DNA of 64,000 nucleotides from Agapanthus africanus (taxonomy: Eukaryota > Streptophyta > Magnoliopsida > Asparagales > Amaryllidaceae). The position numbers were made by a program, and so were the translations under genes. This document shows positions 59,720 to 64,000 of the stretch, piece by piece (the first letter of the stretch is position 1; each line of letters begins with the position of its first letter). The notes beneath the pieces are model-generated. The model worked only from the letters and a program-made list of their open reading frames with translations. It had not been told where the DNA came from and did not search any database. The stretch spans positions 631,462,189 to 631,526,188 of the forward strand of contig CM057338.1 in NCBI GenBank assembly GCA_030015575.1, written 5' to 3'.

Positions 59720-60262
59720 ATTGTCAATGTTTGATTGTCTAGTTGTTGGTGATGCGTCCATATCAGGGACAGAGGCCACTCCCGTTCCTCCAGGTATGTT
59801 TATATATTATATAGGGCATGTATATTGATTTAGAATGCTATATCATAAGTATACACACATTTCTTTTGCTCTTAGTCGTCCAACTCATTATCATGGGCAG
59901 CTTGATGAGATTAGATTTGCGCCTGATGATCTACAAGAGCTTGTTCACTCCCTGTCATATGTGTAAGCAGCGCTATATGCGAGTTTACCTTGTTAGTATG
60001 TATGTACTGAAATTAATTAATATTATTCAAATTTTGATACATGCAGATACCAGAGGAGCACATCTTCTATCTCTGTAGGTAAGGCTTTGAATTTGTTGAT
60101 TTTGGTATTTCTTGTCAATTTTATAGACCAGTATGTGCTAAATATAATGTTCTGACAGTTGCTAGGAGGAAGGCAACATTCGAGGCTGCTGACCCCAGTC
60201 CTGGACGCCGCACACGGACGGCACCACGGAGGTTTGGAGATAGGCCGAGGACTGGGCTCTAG
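59720..60262 (+). pseudogene. Cac1 exon-like pieces, decayed
   Basis: Exon-like fragments with plausible splice signals. One ends CCTCCAG before GTATGT near 59792. Another, near 59877-59954, reads HYHGQLDEIRFAPDDLQELV. A third follows TCTGACAG at 60158 and reads ARRKATFEAADPSPGRRTRT before a stop at 60260. Composition and position near the 3' end suit the C-terminal part of a plant En/Spm-type transposon protein, but the frames do not join cleanly. Confidence 0.35.
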
Positions 60263-60320
60263 CAGGGCCCATATGAGGTTGGACTCCACCCCGGTGGTTA
60301 CTTCCTCCGTCTCCAGTTAG

Positions 60321-60383
60321 CGACATATCCAGCAGGAACAGGAGAGCTTGAAGGCCACCGTTCAGGAGTTGAATGAGATGCTG
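60321..60383 (+). pseudogene. Coiled-coil-like exon piece
   Basis: Reads RHIQQEQESLKATVQELNEM and ends CTG before GTATGT, a good 5' splice site. A glutamine/glutamate-rich helix ending in ATVQELNEML is the kind of C-terminal segment I associate with plant transposase proteins of the Ptta/En-Spm group; that is from memory. The frame is separated from the piece before it by a stop. Confidence 0.4.
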
Positions 60384-60630
60384 GTATGTATACTACTTAA
60401 TAGTAAAATATAATGTCATATTATAGATATCAACATATCCAATATCAGTACATAGCCTGAGCTTATTTGGTTGTAGACTTATGTTTTATTAATCATACAT
60501 ACATATGTAATTGAAATAAACAACGCTTTTCCAAACTAGATATCCAAACAGGGTTTCGAAATAACTTAATAATGAAACGAATTCGAATAATAAACAGTTC
60601 TTACACGCTTCTTACACACGTTATATCCAG

Positions 60631-60786
60631 ACGCGACAGGGTAGATCGGCCGAGCCTCCACACGCATCTCCTTCGGCTGCGGTTCCGCAGACAGCTCCTG
60701 TAGCTCCACCGCCCACTCAGACTCTCGCTCGCGACGAATTGCAGAGTTTATTGACCGAGGAGCAGGACCGAGCTGGACCGAGCTAG
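60631..60786 (+). pseudogene. Probable last exon of Cac1 protein
   Basis: After TATATCCAG (AG at 60629-60630) an open frame of 51 codons runs to TAG at 60784-60786. It is rich in Pro, Ala and Gln (AAVPQTAPVAPPPTQTLA) and ends LQSLLTEEQDRAGPS. The duplicated GACCGAGCTG just before the stop suggests a small local duplication. Exon status rests on the splice acceptor and open frame only. Confidence 0.45.
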
Positions 60787-61039
60787 GGTAGATTTTTGGT
60801 TCTTTTTTTTTGAAACATGTATTTATTTATATCATACACATTGTACTACATTTTGAAACGATATTGATATTGGTTTGTATTTATATCATATTCAGTTTTT
60901 GTGTTTCTTTTGTATATTATATATATGCGTGAGATGTGATTATGAATACTGCAATATATGATTTGATTGATGTATACATTATTGTGCACAGGGCGGGAAA
61001 AAATCAAGCAGCCCATTTTTAAAAAAAAATTACAGACAA

Positions 61040-61560
61040 TATGTACCTACGGATTAATCCGTAGGCACACATGTTACCCCTACGGACATATCCGCAGGGG
61101 CTAAATATCAGCAGTAACTGATATTTCCCCCAGATGTCAGTGCCAGTTGTTTGGGAATACCCCTACGGATATGTCCGTAGGGGCCACTGACAATCCCCTA
61201 CGGCGTTATCCGTAGGGGCAAATATCAGGAATCCTGAATTTGTGCCCCTACGGAAAAGTACCTACGAATATTTCCGTAGGGGGTAGTACATACCCCTACG
61301 GCTATAGCCGTAGGTCCAAGTAATTTATTAAAATAAACCGTAAATAATATAAAATCTTATACCCTACGGCTTAATCCGTAGGGGAACCTGGACCTACACA
61401 TATAACCGTAGGGGCAAAAATTTAACCGTAGGGGCAAGTTCAGGGCCTCAACTTGCACCTGCGGCCTTTGCACCTACGGGGTATTTTTTCGCCCCTACGT
61501 ATATAACCGTAGGGGCAGTGAGTTGCCCCTACGGATAAATCCGTAGGGGCAACCCTTCTT
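61040..61560. repeat. Cac1 right subterminal palindrome array
   Basis: About twelve units with arms CCCCTACGG and CCGTAGGGG separated by 4-8 bases, spaced about 30-60 bp apart, e.g. 61160-61183, 61195-61218 and 61527-61550. Several are perfect palindromes apart from the centre. The array is longer than on the left side. Confidence 0.85.
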
Positions 61561-61570
61561 TGTAGTAGTG
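61539..61570 (-). repeat. Cac1 right terminal inverted repeat
   Basis: Read inward it starts CACTACTACAAAGAAGGG and is followed by TTGCCCCTACGGAT, the partner of the left end. Confidence 0.88.
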
Positions 61571-61573
61571 GTA

Positions 61574-62499
61574 TAATTATATATTTGATATATTACTTTG
61601 CATTAACTAGTATTGGTTCACTTTAAACGGATTTTTCTCACTTGATGCACATTGTATATGTGATATGCTTTCGTGCACATTTTTGTATCATGTTTGATGA
61701 TACTTGATCATTTAGTTAAGTGTATAGAATTAATCCATGGTTAATTTGATAATTAGGGTTTTGCATATTTGTTTATTTATTTATTTGTTTATTTATTTAT
61801 TTGAAATGAATTAAGATAAGAATGGTGGCTCTTTTTGTTTTAAGTTGAAGCTTCATGAAGCTTTGACTTTGCTAACCATCCTTATCTTCATGCTTAACCC
61901 TTACCCATCCAAGTGACCATGGTTAATTCTCTACACTTAACCCTAGTTTAAGTTATGATAAGTATTTGATTTTCTATTTCTTTTTCTCATAACTTATCAT
62001 AACTAGCTCATCTTCTTCTTCTTCTTCAAGCTTGCTACAAAAATGGCAACTTGAGATCTAGTGAGATAAATCCAATTCTAAAGTGAACCCACCTCCTATT
62101 TCTTCACCCTCTACCTCTTGCCAAGTTGTTTTGGGTGTTTACTTCACAAGTTTCATAAGTTTGTGAAGTCGGAGCTTGAACTTGCGATGCCTCGACGTAG
62201 ATCGTCTTTGACACGAAGCCGACGACCTATTCCGCACGTTTTCCCGATGAAGCCAACAGAGGAGTCTAGGATTCATGATGTACAGCAAGAAGACTTCGTT
62301 GCGGAGCCGTGGAGGTGGATATCCGGATCTACAAAGGTTGTAATTTCCGTATCCTAGTAGTTAAGTGTTAACTAAGTTTTCTTTTCGCCTAAACATCTAG
62401 TTTAAGATCCGTAGTCTAGGGTTTCTCGGCACCAAATATTTTTAAATTGGCATGTTCGATGCCTTGTGAGACCACTATAGGGTGCCTAGGAACCTTTCA
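61574..62499 (+). repeat. AngH 5' LTR, second part
   Basis: Resumes with ATAATTATATATTTGATATA, as in the uninterrupted LTRs, and ends AACCTTTCA. Confidence 0.92.
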
Positions 62500-64000
62500 C
62501 TGGTATCAGAGCCTAGCTAGAGCCTTAGGCGAAGTCTAGACGGAGTTTGAAGTCCGGACGAACCCGAAACCCCGATGCCCAAGAGCTCTCTGGACATTTT
62601 ATGAAATCTGGGAATTTTTGATATTATAAATGCTTAAAAAATTCACTAAAGAATTCTAAGAATTACTGTGTAAAACGTTTCCCATAAACAGTTCAATGAG
62701 CCGCGGAAACGCGGCAGAAGCATGGCTTCTGCCGCTGTTCCGCGGTCAGATAGTGACGTCAGCCATGTTTGTTTGCACAGTAATACCTGATAAATTCTGG
62801 TGAGTTTTCTGGGTATTTTTAAATTGATTTAAGGGTTGAGTACTCTGGGGTTATATTGGGAATCGACAATTCGATCGGAATATCAAACTTTGTCTAAGTG
62901 TTTTTTCAGATAACTGTAGAATATGTTAAAGAGTTCGACCAGATATAAATACCCAGGTTTTCCCCTGCCGGAATAATTCCACGTGTTGGATTTTTCTGTC
63001 GTTAAAAGACGTTCGAAGTAGTGCAAGTAACGCGATGGTCCCTCTAGAAGACAACAAACCTTAACTCGATTATGTGACCGTCTTGAACTGCCCTTTGAAC
63101 CTTCGGGTTTGGGGCAGTACGGCGTGCCACATGTGAGGCGTTGGCTTGACCCTTCTACGGCTGGACCGTTGGTACTGAGGTATGAAGTGAATGTCTTTGA
63201 ACCTATTTCATGTGTTGATCGGTGTCGGGAAAACTTGGGTGTTCGAATGTTCGATCGGAAAGTTTGATATATTCTATTTATCCGGAATTGGATACAATAA
63301 TTGGAATTCACAAACAGTTATGAGATAACTGGATGAATGTTATAAATCTAGCAGTTTAGTCCCATACGATATTGAAAAGAGTTTTCGATAACGAGACTAA
63401 AATGCGGGATTTATTTCAGTTAGGCATGTGATGTCTAAAAAGGTTGCGGATTCCAACTGTTGTAGTTTTACACTTTCTTTTCTGTGACCGTAAGTGTAAT
63501 ATGTGATATCGCCAGTTTCGTTGCTACATGTCAACGACAATTGGGATGGACATATTTACTTACGTTGATGACATGTGATGTTATGTGTTGCTGGATATGT
63601 TATATTGGATCGTCGTGTTTGAATAGCCGGGGGTTTTTATGTGAGATGAGTGATTTTTCATTTTCATTCATGTAAAAACTTGTATGTAATATTCTTTCAT
63701 TTGGGGCGCTTCCAGGTAGCGGAAGTTGTCACCCGTTGTATATTATTTACTTTTCCGCATTAGGATAGACCTAAGGAGGGGAGCACAAGTAACCGGGTTC
63801 TGGGGTCCAGTGGGAGACCAACTCGAGGAGTCGAGTCCGGGACTCCTAACCCTAGAATTGGCAGGGTTGCTTGCCGCTCTCGTAGGGGTCTAGGGGTGTG
63901 GGATTGGCTATTCATCACGACCGTGGAATCCGTGTTTTATACTGGCTCGTATTGAAAACACGGACGTCCTAGTATATCCAATATTTCATATGTTTATTCT
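62500..64000 (+). other. AngH 5' leader, truncated by window end
   Basis: GC hairpin (62701-62746), the 164-nt block identical to AngD's (63017-63180), and the TGAATAGCC/GGCTATTCA pair (63620-63628, 63906-63914). The three-stem-loop module should lie about 700 bases beyond the end of the window. Confidence 0.8.
62501..62512 (+). other. AngH primer-binding site (tRNA-iMet)
   Basis: TGGTATCAGAGC lies one base after the LTR. Confidence 0.95.

Larger units (their letters stand above)
53495..61570 (+). mobile_element. Cac1: CACTA (En/Spm-type) DNA transposon, 8.1 kb
   Basis: The left end is CACTAGTAAAATAGGG; the right end read inward is CACTACTACAAAGAAGGG. Both continue TTGCCCCTACGGAT. The 3-bp TSD GTA is at 53492-53494 and 61571-61573, and the interrupted LTR reads through in AngD and AngE. 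Both subterminal regions carry palindromic CCCCTACGG/CCGTAGGGG units. The interior has a spliced-looking start, a large inverted duplication (56653-59690) and C-terminal exon-like pieces, but no full transposase, so the copy is probably non-autonomous. Orientation is set by the exon-like pieces on the plus strand. Confidence 0.93.
47666..64000 (+). mobile_element. AngG: Angela-like element of the AngB subfamily, 5' part
   Basis: 5' LTR 47666-49703, primer-binding site, leader and start of gag up to 52206, where AngH is inserted. The rest of AngG lies beyond 64000. Its expected TSD is ATTAG (47661-47665). It inserted into a close relative, AngF. Confidence 0.85.
52207..64000 (+). mobile_element. 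AngH: Angela-like element related to AngD/AngE, 5' part
   Basis: The 5' LTR is 52207-53494 plus 61574-62499 (split by Cac1), followed by a primer-binding site and 1.5 kb of leader. The rest is outside the window. The expected TSD is AGGAG (52202-52206), inside AngG's gag. It lacks the 280-bp leader segment found in AngD and AngE. Confidence 0.85.

Noticed and set aside
60023-60289. Minus-strand 88-codon frame near the Cac1 3' end
   Set aside because: Antisense to the exon-like pieces, with no domain recognised.
1-64000. tRNA, rRNA or CRISPR-like features
   Set aside because: The only tRNA-related words are the primer-binding sites; repeats are transposon-derived and not spacer-separated arrays.

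Overview
The window is plant repeat DNA. It holds a stack of nested Ty1/copia LTR retrotransposons with one CACTA DNA transposon, and no ordinary host gene that I can support. The evidence is: 5-bp target-site duplications (TSDs) flanking TG...CA long terminal repeats of about 2.0-2.2 kb; primer-binding sites complementary to the plant initiator-Met tRNA 3' end; gag-protease-integrase-RT-RNase H order; and LTR starts carrying ATGCCCTAGAGGC. That start, the long LTRs and the ~2 kb untranslated leader are typical of the Angela/BARE lineage. A flowering plant is the natural host; the species cannot be told from this.

Elements are named here AngA-AngH, SoloL and Cac1. Layout: (1) 1-33 and 10222-11618 are a minus-strand LTR (AngA), split by AngB (34-10216, TSD GCCTC), a full-length element with a long pol frame broken by two stops. 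(2) 11619-11979 and 45264-47483 are unassigned old sequence split by AngC (11980-45258, TSD TCTCG). AngC's 5' LTR was hit by AngD (12319-22684, TSD ATATG). Its gag-pol was hit by AngE (28182-40444, TSD ATATA), and AngE's leader was hit by SoloL, a 1850-bp solo-LTR-like insertion (31957-33806, TSD TCACC). (3) 47484-47665 is the first 182 bp of another LTR (AngF). AngG (47666 to beyond the window) inserted there, AngH (52207 to beyond the window) inserted in AngG's gag, and Cac1 (53495-61570, TSD GTA) inserted in AngH's 5' LTR. AngF, AngG and AngH all continue past base 64000.

By relatedness AngB, AngF and AngG form one subfamily (LTR start TGTTAGTGTATATGCCC). AngD, AngE and AngH form a second (TGTTAGTT), and AngC is a third, nearer the second. 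AngB and AngC carry recognisable pol proteins. AngD and AngE share the same wrecked gag-pol yet have separate clean TSDs, so they were probably mobilised in trans.

The most interesting content is in the untranslated leaders. A module of three stem-loops has helices that covary among five elements and loops that are nearly identical within an element but differ between elements. A GC-rich hairpin sits 187-195 nt after every primer-binding site. A long-range helix covaries, and a 164-nt block is identical in AngD and AngH. Cac1 carries a recent ~1.27-kb inverted duplication plus a third partial copy, which would fold into a long hairpin RNA, and subterminal arrays of palindromic units. All comparisons and difference counts were made by eye.
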